A stretch of DNA of 39,720 nucleotides from a virus: the IMG/VR virus record IMGVR_UViG_3300047546_002017, positions 1 to 39,720 of that record. One strand, written 5' to 3'. The position numbers and the translations under genes are program-made. The notes beneath the pieces are model-generated. The model was given only the letters and a program-made list of their open reading frames with translations. It searched no databases and was not told the DNA's origin. Below are positions 32,947-39,637 of this stretch, in pieces (within the stretch, counting starts at the first letter, position 1; each line of letters opens with the position of its first letter).

Positions 32947-34305
32947 ATGGAAAATATCATTCTATCAAGCTCTATTTTTATGCTGGCGTTGCTGGCAGTT
33001 CTTTTCGTAGTCGGAAAGGGATGGAGTAGTTCATTTACATCGTTTTTATTTGCTGACAGATCATTAAAGGTCGGATCAGCAGGACTAGCGATTTCCGCGC
33101 ACTGGTTTTGGGCCATTGCTATTTTTGTAGGACCAGCAGTGGCCTACAACTGGGGTATCATCGGCCTACTATGGTTTGTGATTCCCAACGCACTGAGTCT
33201 ACTAGTGGTAGGTTATATTACCAGTAGAGTGAGAGACCGTTATCCTGACGGATACAGTCTTACGCAGTACGTTAAAGATAACTTTAGTACCAGAGTAAGC
33301 GGTTTATATCAACTTGAGTTTGCCTTGGTTGCTTTTGCAGCCTTGATTCTAGCTTTTACTGCCATCAGCAAGCTATGGGCCTTTGCTGGATTGGCTACCA
33401 TCATTGATCCTATCTATGCCAGCTTGGCAGTGGGATTGGTCACCGTGGCGTTTACCATGCGAGGTGGACTGCGTACCAGTATCTTCACAGGCAGTATTCA
33501 AACTGTACTGTGGTTGATCTGTGCAGCCATTATTACAGCGGCTATTGTCATGGGCGATGGTTCTTACTTGTCCTTGGGCAAGAACAATCTTGACACGGTG
33601 TTCAACGAAAAGTTTTTAACTACCTTTGCTGTGGCTTGGTTTGTTGCTATCATGGTTGGTGCTACTGGGCACGGAATGATGTGGCAAAAGAGCTTTAGTA
33701 TGCCCAAAGAAAACATCATGCCAGCCTATGCAGTAGGCGCAGTGGCGTTTGCTCTAGTAAGCTATGGTGTTGCACAGTTAGGCATGTATGCTTTTGCCAA
33801 CGGATTGGAAGTTAAAGCAGCCGACACCAGCCAGATGGTTACCATGGTTGCCTTGTTGGGCGCTGGTGCATTGGTTGTGTTTGCCACCATACTAGTTGGT
33901 CAAACCAGCACAGTCATGGATGCCGCACTTAACTATATCTCTAGCTTGATTTCCATGGATTGGTTGAAAAAGCGTGAAGTTGCTGTTGGTCAAACTATCA
34001 TGCTAGTGTTCATGTTGTTTGCCTGGCTAGTTAGCTGGCTCAAACTAGAAATATGGACCATTGTTATGCTAATGGGCTGTGTGCGTATCAGTATGTTTGT
34101 GCCTGTGTTCTTGCACAGTGTCAACGTTCGACTACGTGAGCAGGCTATTTTCTATGCTAGCCTTGTGGCAGTTGTTGGTAGTTTTTACTTGAGCTATACT
34201 GCACGTATGGACAAGCTACCTATCTACGATATGTACAGCGCATTGTTTGCACTATTGGTACCAGCAGGCATACTGCTAGTAACCCAAGAGCGCGAAACAG
34301 CTTAA
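32947..34305 (+). CDS. SSS-family sodium:solute symporter-like transporter
   Basis: 452 residues with about 12-13 hydrophobic helices spread over the whole length. SAHWFWAIAIFVGPAVAYNWGIIGLLWFVIPN and FTMRGGLRTSIFTGSIQTVLWL fit the sodium:solute symporter family (helices 1-2 and the conserved GG-x-R/K-xx-xx-T-D/G region), with some resemblance to urea or organic-solute carriers. The length is slightly short for the family. Expressed from a late box, in the host inner membrane. A phage-encoded secondary transporter is very unusual; it might feed carbon, nitrogen or osmolyte into infected cells. Confidence 0.82.
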   Translation: MENIILSSSIFMLALLAVLFVVGKGWSSSFTSFLFADRSLKVGSAGLAISAHWFWAIAIFVGPAVAYNWGIIGLLWFVIPNALSLLVVGYITSRVRDRYPDGYSLTQYVKDNFSTRVSGLYQLEFALVAFAALILAFTAISKLWAFAGLATIIDPIYASLAVGLVTVAFTMRGGLRTSIFTGSIQTVLWLICAAIITAAIVMGDGSYLSLGKNNLDTVFNEKFLTTFAVAWFVAIMVGATGHGMMWQKSFSMPKENIMPAYAVGAVAFALVSYGVAQLGMYAFANGLEVKAADTSQMVTMVALLGAGALVVFATILVGQTSTVMDAALNYISSLISMDWLKKREVAVGQTIMLVFMLFAWLVSWLKLEIWTIVMLMGCVRISMFVPVFLHSVNVRLREQAIFYASLVAVVGSFYLSYTARMDKLPIYDMYSALFALLVPAGILLVTQERETA

Positions 34306-34309
34306 CGAT

Positions 34310-34334
34310 AAAAAGGTTGGCAACAACCTTTTTT
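34310..34334 (+). terminator. intrinsic terminator
   Basis: AAAAAGGTTG-GCAA-CAACCTTTTTT directly after the transporter. Confidence 0.9.
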
Positions 34335-34344
34335 AATGACCCAA

Positions 34345-34419
34345 CGGCCCTTAGTTCAATGGATAGAATACCGTGCTTCGAACTCGGGGGTGGAGGTTCG
34401 ATTCCTTCAGGGCCGGCCA
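34345..34419 (+). tRNA. tRNA-Arg(TCG)
   Basis: Acceptor CGGCCCT/AGGGCCG, anticodon arm CCGTG-CTTCGAA-CTCGG, CCA. Confidence 0.9.
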
Positions 34420-34428
34420 ACACACAGT

Positions 34429-34434
34429 TAAATA
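34429..34434 (+). promoter_or_regulatory. late promoter TAAATA, leaderless gene
   Basis: Predicted start 34440 is one base from ATG 34439. Confidence 0.65.
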
Positions 34435-34438
34435 CTCT

Positions 34439-35020
34439 ATGTTAGTCAAACAAATCACCGAAGTGCCCGATATAATATTCCAGCCAGCCCTGCGAGAAAT
34501 CACTGCTATCGATTGGCAACTCGTAGAAGATCCTAGCAGGCGTAACAGCGCGGCCTTTTCCACTAGTACCAGTATACATATCAGACGCCATCAAATACCC
34601 GACGGGCCCTTGCCTCGTAGCATTGAAGAATGGTCGGTAATCACCGAGTGTGAAGACACTCCACAACAAATAGGAAAGTTTAATTCAGTTAGAAAACTAG
34701 CTGAGTGGATGGCTCAGCATGTGCGTGGTACTGCCATAGGACGCATAATGATAGTTAACCTTGCCCCTCGTGGACATGTACCTATACACATAGATCCATT
34801 GGATTATTTTGCCATGTACAGCAGATTCCATGTAGCATTTAAGACTAATCCTGGTGTTACCTTTAGTGGCGGACCGGGAACTGATAAAGAGCACATGCCC
34901 TATGGGCATCTGTGCCAACTAAACAATAGACTTCTGCATCAGCTAGACAATGACAGCGACGAAAATCGCATACACGTTATTGTTGATATTGCCTTAGAGG
35001 GCGGGAACCAGATCTTTTAA
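34439..35020 (+). CDS. aspartyl/asparaginyl beta-hydroxylase-like oxygenase
   Basis: 193 residues. IVNLAPRGHVPIHIDPLDYFAMYSRFHVAF contains His117-x-Asp119 and His131; LLHQLDNDSDENRIHVIVDI provides the distal His167 and Arg177. This is the cupin-type pattern of the Asp/Asn beta-hydroxylase family. It may hydroxylate a protein side chain or free substrate. It converges with the TauD-like gene, overlapping it by 27 bases tail to tail. Confidence 0.83.
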   Translation: MLVKQITEVPDIIFQPALREITAIDWQLVEDPSRRNSAAFSTSTSIHIRRHQIPDGPLPRSIEEWSVITECEDTPQQIGKFNSVRKLAEWMAQHVRGTAIGRIMIVNLAPRGHVPIHIDPLDYFAMYSRFHVAFKTNPGVTFSGGPGTDKEHMPYGHLCQLNNRLLHQLDNDSDENRIHVIVDIALEGGNQIF

Positions 35021-35872
35021 ATCGCAGTGATCGATATTGGTCCTGTAAAACTTACGTTCCTCGTTGTTTAGTATCAGGGCAGTACGTCCATGTACAAAAG
35101 GATAGTTATCGTAGATAGCTATATCGTAGGTATCCCACTGGTGGTAGTGTACCAGTTCTTCAAACTGAAGTAGGTGCTCAATGTATTCACCGATTAGACT
35201 GCAATCAGCTTGCAGTTTACCATCGATGTAGACTTCTTTAATCCAGGCATTGTGTATGTTTTTACTTGGATCATTGTAGTAGTTTAATCTAATACTACGC
35301 TCCCCGGTGACGGGATGGACTTTGATAAAAGAGTGCATCTGTTCGTCGGTGCCTTGATTATACCAACTCTGTTGCTTGACTGTCACACGAGGCAGTAGGT
35401 CTAACAGTCTAGGGGATAGGTACCGTTCGCACTGTGGCAGGTTAACATTTAACCATTTAGTTTTGCCCGACTGTTCAGGATTAGGGTTTTTAACTATCCA
35501 AAGACTACGATGCGGGAATGGTCGTTCACGGCGATTAGGTATATCACTGTGCCAGGGCATTTCAATGAGCCCTATACGCTTGGTTGAGATTAGCCTATTG
35601 CTGAACTCGGACGTAACATAAGTTTGATCGCCATCTTTAAGTGTGGTGCTTAACTCTCTACTGTAACGATAAGCATCTTCCGTCCATGGTTGTCCAAACC
35701 AATGGGTGAACTTCATGTAGTCTAAGAGCTCAAAGTTCATCCGCTTGAATATGATTAAATGTCTATCATAAATCATCGTGCGCCAAGTGTGCGGATCTTG
35801 CTGAAAAAACTCCCGGGGGTTGGAAAACTCAACTTCAGTGCCCCAGGATTCTTTGATTGGTGTTAGTTTCAT
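34994..35872 (-). CDS. TauD/TfdA-like dioxygenase
   Basis: 292 residues on the minus strand. MPWHSDIPN (His108, Asp110), then YPFVHGRTAL (His261) and KFYRTNID (Arg277), gives the full iron/2-oxoglutarate set of the TauD family. Minus-strand TAAATA (35883-35878) sets the start exactly at the ATG. Such enzymes oxidise taurine, sulfonates, carnitine precursors or amino acids. With the other oxygenases it may form a small-molecule or residue-hydroxylation set. Confidence 0.85.
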   Translation of the reverse strand: MKLTPIKESWGTEVEFSNPREFFQQDPHTWRTMIYDRHLIIFKRMNFELLDYMKFTHWFGQPWTEDAYRYSRELSTTLKDGDQTYVTSEFSNRLISTKRIGLIEMPWHSDIPNRRERPFPHRSLWIVKNPNPEQSGKTKWLNVNLPQCERYLSPRLLDLLPRVTVKQQSWYNQGTDEQMHSFIKVHPVTGERSIRLNYYNDPSKNIHNAWIKEVYIDGKLQADCSLIGEYIEHLLQFEELVHYHQWDTYDIAIYDNYPFVHGRTALILNNEERKFYRTNIDHCDLKDLVPAL

Positions 35873-35877
35873 TATGG

Positions 35878-35883
35878 TATTTA
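35878..35883 (-). promoter_or_regulatory. minus-strand late promoter TAAATA
   Basis: Read on the minus strand; predicted start 35872 is the A of the TauD-like ATG. Confidence 0.68.
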
Positions 35884-35934
35884 TCGGTCACGAAAGTAGT
35901 AGAAGAATACTCAGTCTAGCCAATAACTACGTTT

Positions 35935-36810
35935 ATGTGTGTTATAGTGGGCAAATACTTTCCAGGGATAGGTTGGGTTGCGGCCAAGAATCGCGACCGC
36001 AACTATATTCCCGAAATATCATTTAAGAAAACAGAAAGTCAAGGTACAGAAGTTACTTACTTCTGGGACGACATCACACAGTACTGCGAGGGAATAAACT
36101 CGGCAGACGTGGGCATATTAAGTGCTAGTTTGATGGTCTTAGATGACGAAAAAGAGATAGAAAAACGCAGTCGAGAGCCAAGTAAAGATGGCCAGCGTAT
36201 CAAGGCTGCACTGAGACTGCGCGATCCTCGCGCCGCCGCTATGTTCCTTATCAAGCAGGGACTAACAGGCAACACCGTTGTATTCGATGCAGAAACAATG
36301 ATACTGTTAGAAGGCGCACATCACGGAGGTGAGGACACCTACGAATACCGTGCCAGGATCATACCACATGATGAAATAGTAGTTCGAAGCAATCACGGTG
36401 TATGGTTGCCCTGGGCAGGATATCAACGTAAGACAGATGATCCGGCAGAGTCTGCCAGTCGTGTCAGCAGTGAGTCAAGACGACTGATTGCCGCCTATGT
36501 TGCCGGGAAAGCCAATAGTCCAATGGAACTCATTGATGGCCTTTGTAGAGACTACGTAGGCAATCCACAGCTAAATGTATTCCGTGAAACACACGAAGAC
36601 AAAAAGATGCGTACCACAGCACAGTTACTGATTGTGCCTAGAGAAGAAACTCTATATGTGCGCCCGGTACAGAGTCATATGACCTATGACTTTTGGCAGC
36701 ACAATCAACCCGACCAGGACACCTGGGTTGAAATACTAAGCAATCGTCCATTTTATAGTGGCAAAAAAGCCACACTTTCTAGCCCAACTTTTGTACATAA
36801 GGTTGACTAG
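35935..36810 (+). CDS. Ntn-hydrolase with N-terminal cysteine
   Basis: 291 residues. After Met removal the chain starts with Cys2 (MCVIVGKYFPGIGWVAAKNRD); the Cys...N-R-D spacing is that of Ntn-hydrolases of the choloylglycine hydrolase/acyl-transferase type. IIPHDEIVVRSNHGVWLPWAG is a second typical block (S/N-H-G near the substrate). These cut linear amide bonds; in a phage it could inactivate an antimicrobial or signal, or process a peptide. It is divergent from the TauD gene, and its stop overlaps the next -35 box. Confidence 0.78.
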   Translation: MCVIVGKYFPGIGWVAAKNRDRNYIPEISFKKTESQGTEVTYFWDDITQYCEGINSADVGILSASLMVLDDEKEIEKRSREPSKDGQRIKAALRLRDPRAAAMFLIKQGLTGNTVVFDAETMILLEGAHHGGEDTYEYRARIIPHDEIVVRSNHGVWLPWAGYQRKTDDPAESASRVSSESRRLIAAYVAGKANSPMELIDGLCRDYVGNPQLNVFRETHEDKKMRTTAQLLIVPREETLYVRPVQSHMTYDFWQHNQPDQDTWVEILSNRPFYSGKKATLSSPTFVHKVD

Positions 36811-36831
36811 AGAAGTTAAATACAGTATAAT
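36803..36831 (+). promoter_or_regulatory. composite early/late promoter before tRNA-Gly
   Basis: TTGACT 36803-36808, 17 bases, TATAAT 36826-36831; late box TAAATA 36817-36822 in the spacer. Early start would be ~5 bases before tRNA-Gly. Confidence 0.78.
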
Positions 36832-36842
36832 AAACACATTAC

Positions 36843-36916
36843 GCGGCGTTCGTAAAATGGTATTACCTTAGCCTTCCAAGCTAAAGTCGCGAGTTCGATT
36901 CTCGCACGCCGCTCCA
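36843..36916 (+). tRNA. tRNA-Gly(TCC)
   Basis: Acceptor GCGGCGT/ACGCCGC, anticodon arm TTAGC-CTTCCAA-GCTAA, discriminator T, CCA. Confidence 0.92.
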
Positions 36917-36919
36917 GAT

Positions 36920-37030
36920 TTAAACGTACCAGCGTAACTGGGATGTATGCCAGAAGACATAGAGGCTTCGTGCCAACTGGTATATGTTGGCACAGACTAG
37001 AGCGGATAGCCCGCAGTGCAGAAAAGTCCA
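36920..37030 (+). ncRNA. structured spacer RNA
   Basis: Perfect hairpin GTGCCAAC/GTTGGCAC (about 36969-36992) between two tRNAs; no ORF. Confidence 0.4.
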
Positions 37031-37032
37031 AA

Positions 37033-37106
37033 CTCGGTGTAGTTTAATGGTAGAATTCGTGGTTTGGGACCATGTGACGGAGGTTCGATTCCTTCCACCG
37101 AGACCA
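37033..37106 (+). tRNA. tRNA-Pro(TGG), second copy
   Basis: Acceptor CTCGGTG/CACCGAG, anticodon arm CGTGG-TTTGGGA-CCATG, CCA. Confidence 0.9.
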
Positions 37107-37120
37107 AGAGCAGAGGATAG

Positions 37121-37250
37121 GTTACATTATCCAGTATGAGTCTTCAAGGTAATCCGGAATATCCCTTGGGCAAGCAATAGTACTAAAACTCAATGTAACA
37201 GGTGGTAGTGATCTACTAACGGGCCGTCCTCAAAACTTGTGTCCACCAAT
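37121..37250 (+). ncRNA. structured spacer RNA
   Basis: GTTACATT (37121-37128) pairs with AATGTAAC (37192-37199) around CAAGG/CCTTG; GGTGG/CCACC follows. Leads to the ribosome site of the next gene. Confidence 0.4.
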
Positions 37251-37275
37251 AACAATTTCGTAGAAAGGAGCAGAT

Positions 37276-37878
37276 ATGCCAGCTACATTTCTGGTGAGTG
37301 ATACCCACTTTGGCCACGCAGGCGTATGTCGTTTTCTGCGTGATGATGGAGTCACCAAGTTGCGTCCCTGGGATGACCCTGCAGAGATGGACGAGGAAAT
37401 GATTCGTCGTTGGAACGAAACAGTTCGCCCTAACGACAAGGTCTACCACTTGGGTGACGTTGTAATCAATCGACGGGCTCTGCATACGCTGAGTCGCTTG
37501 AATGGTGACAAGGTCTTGATCCGCGGTAATCACGATATCTTTCGCGACGACGAGTATAGACTGTACTTTCGCGAACTACGTGCTTACCATGTGCTCAACG
37601 GTATGATCCTGAGTCACATTCCTGTACACGAAGCAAGTCTGGGTCGCTTTGGTGTTAATATTCACGGACACCTGCATGCCGGACGGGTTCGGCGGGTTAG
37701 TGGTTTCCGTAAGGGTGTTTTGGAATACGGCAACGAAATCGATCCACGATATCATTGTGTATGCGTGGAGCAGACTGATTTTGCTCCGATCCTGTTGGAT
37801 GACGTTTACAAGCGTATTCAAGCAGAAGGTGGAGAGATTGGCTTCAAGAACGGCAACTTCGGACAAACAGCAGATTGA
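37276..37878 (+). CDS. metallophosphoesterase (third in window)
   Basis: 200 residues with AAAGGAG before ATG. Asp9/His11 (SDTHFGH), GDVV, RGNHD, SHIPVH and GHLH complete a small calcineurin-like fold common in phages and bacteria. Likely a phosphodiesterase on small nucleotides or RNA ends; perhaps trims 2-prime,3-prime-cyclic phosphates, which would suit a tRNA region, but this is inference. Confidence 0.87.
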   Translation: MPATFLVSDTHFGHAGVCRFLRDDGVTKLRPWDDPAEMDEEMIRRWNETVRPNDKVYHLGDVVINRRALHTLSRLNGDKVLIRGNHDIFRDDEYRLYFRELRAYHVLNGMILSHIPVHEASLGRFGVNIHGHLHAGRVRRVSGFRKGVLEYGNEIDPRYHCVCVEQTDFAPILLDDVYKRIQAEGGEIGFKNGNFGQTAD

Positions 37879-37903
37879 CCAAAGTTAAATAACAGTATAT
37901 AAT
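37875..37903 (+). promoter_or_regulatory. composite early/late promoter before tRNA-Arg
   Basis: TTGACC 37875-37880, 17 bases, TATAAT 37898-37903; TAAATA 37886-37891 inside. Start ~5 bases before the tRNA. Confidence 0.78.
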
Positions 37904-37914
37904 AACATCATTAG

Positions 37915-37989
37915 CTGGCGTTAGCACAATGGACAGTGCAGTAGCCTTCTAAGCTATTGATCCAGGTTCGATTCCTGGACGCCGGACCA
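37915..37989 (+). tRNA. tRNA-Arg(TCT)
   Basis: Acceptor CTGGCGT/ACGCCGG, anticodon arm GTAGC-CTTCTAA-GCTAT, CCA. Confidence 0.92.
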
Positions 37990-38001
37990 GAAAAAGGGTA
38001 T

Positions 38002-38187
38002 ATGACAAAACAAGTTACACCAGTGGTAAGTCACTTTGAAAGAGTTTTGATTACTGCTGTTAGAGTTAGAGAGCTCCATAGAGGAGCAAGGCCTTTGGTA
38101 AACATTAATGCCAAGCCGCCTATCACTGCCAACGCAGAGATTGACGCAGGAAAAATTGGCAGGGAGTATTTGCTAAGAGTTAAATAA
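38002..38187 (+). CDS. RNA polymerase omega (RpoZ)-like small protein
   Basis: 61 residues from ATG 38002 with AAAAGGG upstream. SHFERVLITAVRVRELHRGARPLV, then TANAEIDAGKIGREYLL follows the omega-subunit pattern (N-R-F-x-L-V-x-x-A-x-x-R-A-x-x-L...A-L-x-E-I-x-x-G-K-I). Omega helps assemble bacterial RNA polymerase around beta-prime. A phage copy could replace host omega and steer transcription, possibly for late promoters. Short protein, so the call is moderate. Confidence 0.68.
   Translation: MTKQVTPVVSHFERVLITAVRVRELHRGARPLVNINAKPPITANAEIDAGKIGREYLLRVK
38181..38186 (+). promoter_or_regulatory. late promoter TAAATA
   Basis: Overlaps the stop of the omega-like gene; ten bases before tRNA with CAT anticodon. 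Confidence 0.58.
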
Positions 38188-38195
38188 AAGTATTG

Positions 38196-38272
38196 TGCGG
38201 AAGAGAGAAACGGTTTACTCGGGAGTCTCATAAGCTCCAAACATCAGGTTCGACTCCTGCTTTCCGCAACCA
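38196..38272 (+). tRNA. tRNA with CAT anticodon (Met or Ile2)
   Basis: Acceptor TGCGGAA/TTCCGCA, anticodon arm GGAGT-CTCATAA-GCTCC, CCA. Could be initiator-, elongator- or lysidine-modified Ile tRNA. Confidence 0.88.
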
Positions 38273-38295
38273 GTTTTAGAGTTTTTAGTAATAAT

Positions 38296-38380
38296 GCGGA
38301 TGTGACGTAATTGGTAGCCGTATCGGTCTTAGAAGCCGACGCCGAAAGGTGTGTGAGTTCGAGTCTCACCATCCGCACCA
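38296..38380 (+). tRNA. tRNA-Leu(TAG)
   Basis: Acceptor GCGGATG/CATCCGC, anticodon arm TCGGT-CTTAGAA-GCCGA, normal long variable arm, T-arm GTGAG/CTCAC, CCA. Confidence 0.93.
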
Positions 38381-38430
38381 AGATTCTCCTTGATTGACGG
38401 AGTATAATAGGATAAGTTGTCAATCACCGT

Positions 38431-38504
38431 GCGGGTATGATGTAAAGGTAACCTGAATCCTTGCCAAGGATTATTTGCGAGTTCGATTCTCGCTACCCGC
38501 TCCA
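38431..38504 (+). tRNA. tRNA-Gly(GCC)
   Basis: Acceptor GCGGGTA/TACCCGC, anticodon arm AATCC-TTGCCAA-GGATT, discriminator T, CCA. TATAAT at 38403-38408 may start it. Confidence 0.92.
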
Positions 38505-38511
38505 GATTTTT

Positions 38512-38585
38512 GCCTCGTTAGTTTAATGGTAGAACTCCGTCTTTACACGGCGGTTACGGCAGTTCGATTCTGTCACGAGGTACCA
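38512..38585 (+). tRNA. tRNA-Val(TAC)
   Basis: Acceptor GCCTCGT/ACGAGGT, anticodon arm CCGTC-TTTACAC-GGCGG, CCA. Last tRNA of the array. Confidence 0.92.
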
Positions 38586-38590
38586 TACAC

Positions 38591-38616
38591 AAGCCCGCTT
38601 CGGCGGGCTTTTTTTT
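38591..38616 (+). terminator. strong terminator ending the tRNA array
   Basis: AAGCCCGC-TTCG-GCGGGCTT followed by a long T tract. Confidence 0.95.
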
Positions 38617-38628
38617 GGCCAAAAAATC

Positions 38629-38657
38629 TTGACCTTGTTGCTGTAAAACTATATACT
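38629..38657 (+). promoter_or_regulatory. sigma70-type promoter, near-leaderless gene
   Basis: TTGACC 38629-38634, 17 bases, TATACT 38652-38657; predicted start 38664, ATG at 38663. Confidence 0.82.
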
Positions 38658-38662
38658 TGACT

Positions 38663-39109
38663 ATGACTAACTTCACTGGAAATATAGACTACAACTACAC
38701 CACTGATATCACAAACTATGGTTCCCTTGATCTTGGTCCTTGGGATACAACCATGGCAACATCAAACACTTATACAATAAATCCTTCTAGCACCACTGCT
38801 GGATCAATATTTGTCAGCACCGGCACGCATTCGACACCAACCTGGACTACTGGTGCTAGCCCGGTACAGATGAATCAATCGGGTAAGATAAAACTCACTG
38901 GCGAAGGCGCAGACGTTGAAATAAACGGACTAAGCCTTAAAAAAGTACTGGAAGGTATTGAAGATCGTCTAGGCATGCTACGACCCGCAGCCGACCTAGA
39001 AAAAGACTGGGATGAACTACGACGCCTGGGCAATGAATACAGACAGCTGGAACAAGAGATACGTGAAAAGATGGCAGTCTGGGACACACTTAAAAAACAA
39101 GACCTATGA
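38663..39109 (+). CDS. phage protein with conserved C-terminal coiled coil
   Basis: 148 residues from ATG 38663. Ser/Thr/Asn/Gly-rich N-terminal half (TNFTGNIDYNYTTDITNYG), like a fibrous or structural region. The C-terminal part (GLSLKKVLEGIEDRLGMLR, then ELRRLGNEYRQLEQEIREKMAVWDTL) is a domain I recognise at the end of several T4-like phage small structural proteins. Possibly tail or head associated. Confidence 0.8.
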   Translation: MTNFTGNIDYNYTTDITNYGSLDLGPWDTTMATSNTYTINPSSTTAGSIFVSTGTHSTPTWTTGASPVQMNQSGKIKLTGEGADVEINGLSLKKVLEGIEDRLGMLRPAADLEKDWDELRRLGNEYRQLEQEIREKMAVWDTLKKQDL

Positions 39110-39360
39110 ATGCCATGATCGTACATAGTTTTATCATGGCCGATGTTGAAGATCCTGAGATCTATGCTGCCGAGCCACTGTTAAAATGGGAACGGAGTGA
39201 AGCAGGTCAATGGGTTATGACCAATGCCCTGGAAACTCCTACATGGCAGACATTCGCAGATCATAATATCTACGGCATCAGGTGCGTGATCAAGGCCCGA
39301 CTACGTGAAGAAGATGCTACCTTTTTTACTCTAAAGTGGGGCAATGCTCAACAGCAATGA
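39106..39360 (+). CDS. conserved small phage protein (DVEDPEIYAAEPL type)
   Basis: 84 residues in ATGA overlap. VEDPEIYAAEPLLKWERSEAGQWVM, then IYGIRCVIKARLREEDATFFTLKWG is a T4-like myovirus family of unknown function, with the F-F-x-L-K-W end shared with its neighbour. Confidence 0.8.
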   Translation: MNAMIVHSFIMADVEDPEIYAAEPLLKWERSEAGQWVMTNALETPTWQTFADHNIYGIRCVIKARLREEDATFFTLKWGNAQQQ

Positions 39361-39596
39361 TCCTAGTCTGCGTAGAAAATCCACGCTATCCGCTTAGAGT
39401 AGAAGTCCGAACAGCCAACGGATTTTCGGATCTAGATTGGCAACTGCTGGGCGACGATGCTGTAACCGGATCCATAGACCAGTGGGCTCAAGCCAATCAA
39501 ATCGGGCGCAGGGTCAGCTACAACATGTGGAGTTGTACGGGCCAAAAGGAAAAAACGGCTTTTTTACTACGCTGGCATGGCTATTCTGTAGCGTAA
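39357..39596 (+). CDS. conserved small phage protein, relative of previous gene
   Basis: 79 residues from ATG 39357 (ATGA overlap). W-Q-L-L-G-D and a FLLRWHG end resemble the upstream protein, suggesting an old duplication. Unknown function. Confidence 0.76.
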   Translation: MILVCVENPRYPLRVEVRTANGFSDLDWQLLGDDAVTGSIDQWAQANQIGRRVSYNMWSCTGQKEKTAFLLRWHGYSVA

Positions 39597-39602
39597 AAAC
39601 CA

Positions 39603-39631
39603 CAGACAAATAACCCAATATTTGCTATAAT
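39603..39631 (+). promoter_or_regulatory. sigma70-like promoter, leaderless gene downstream
   Basis: CAGACA 39603-39608, 17 bases, TATAAT 39626-39631; predicted start 39638 is the A of the ATG. Confidence 0.7.
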
Positions 39632-39637
39632 AATGGT

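Noticed and set aside
23724-38240. Many minus- and plus-strand ORFs across tRNAs, with PPPGIEP-like or RRRESNSP-like peptides
   Set aside because: These are translations of conserved tRNA T-arms and anticodon arms; they lack ribosome sites and cover clear cloverleafs.
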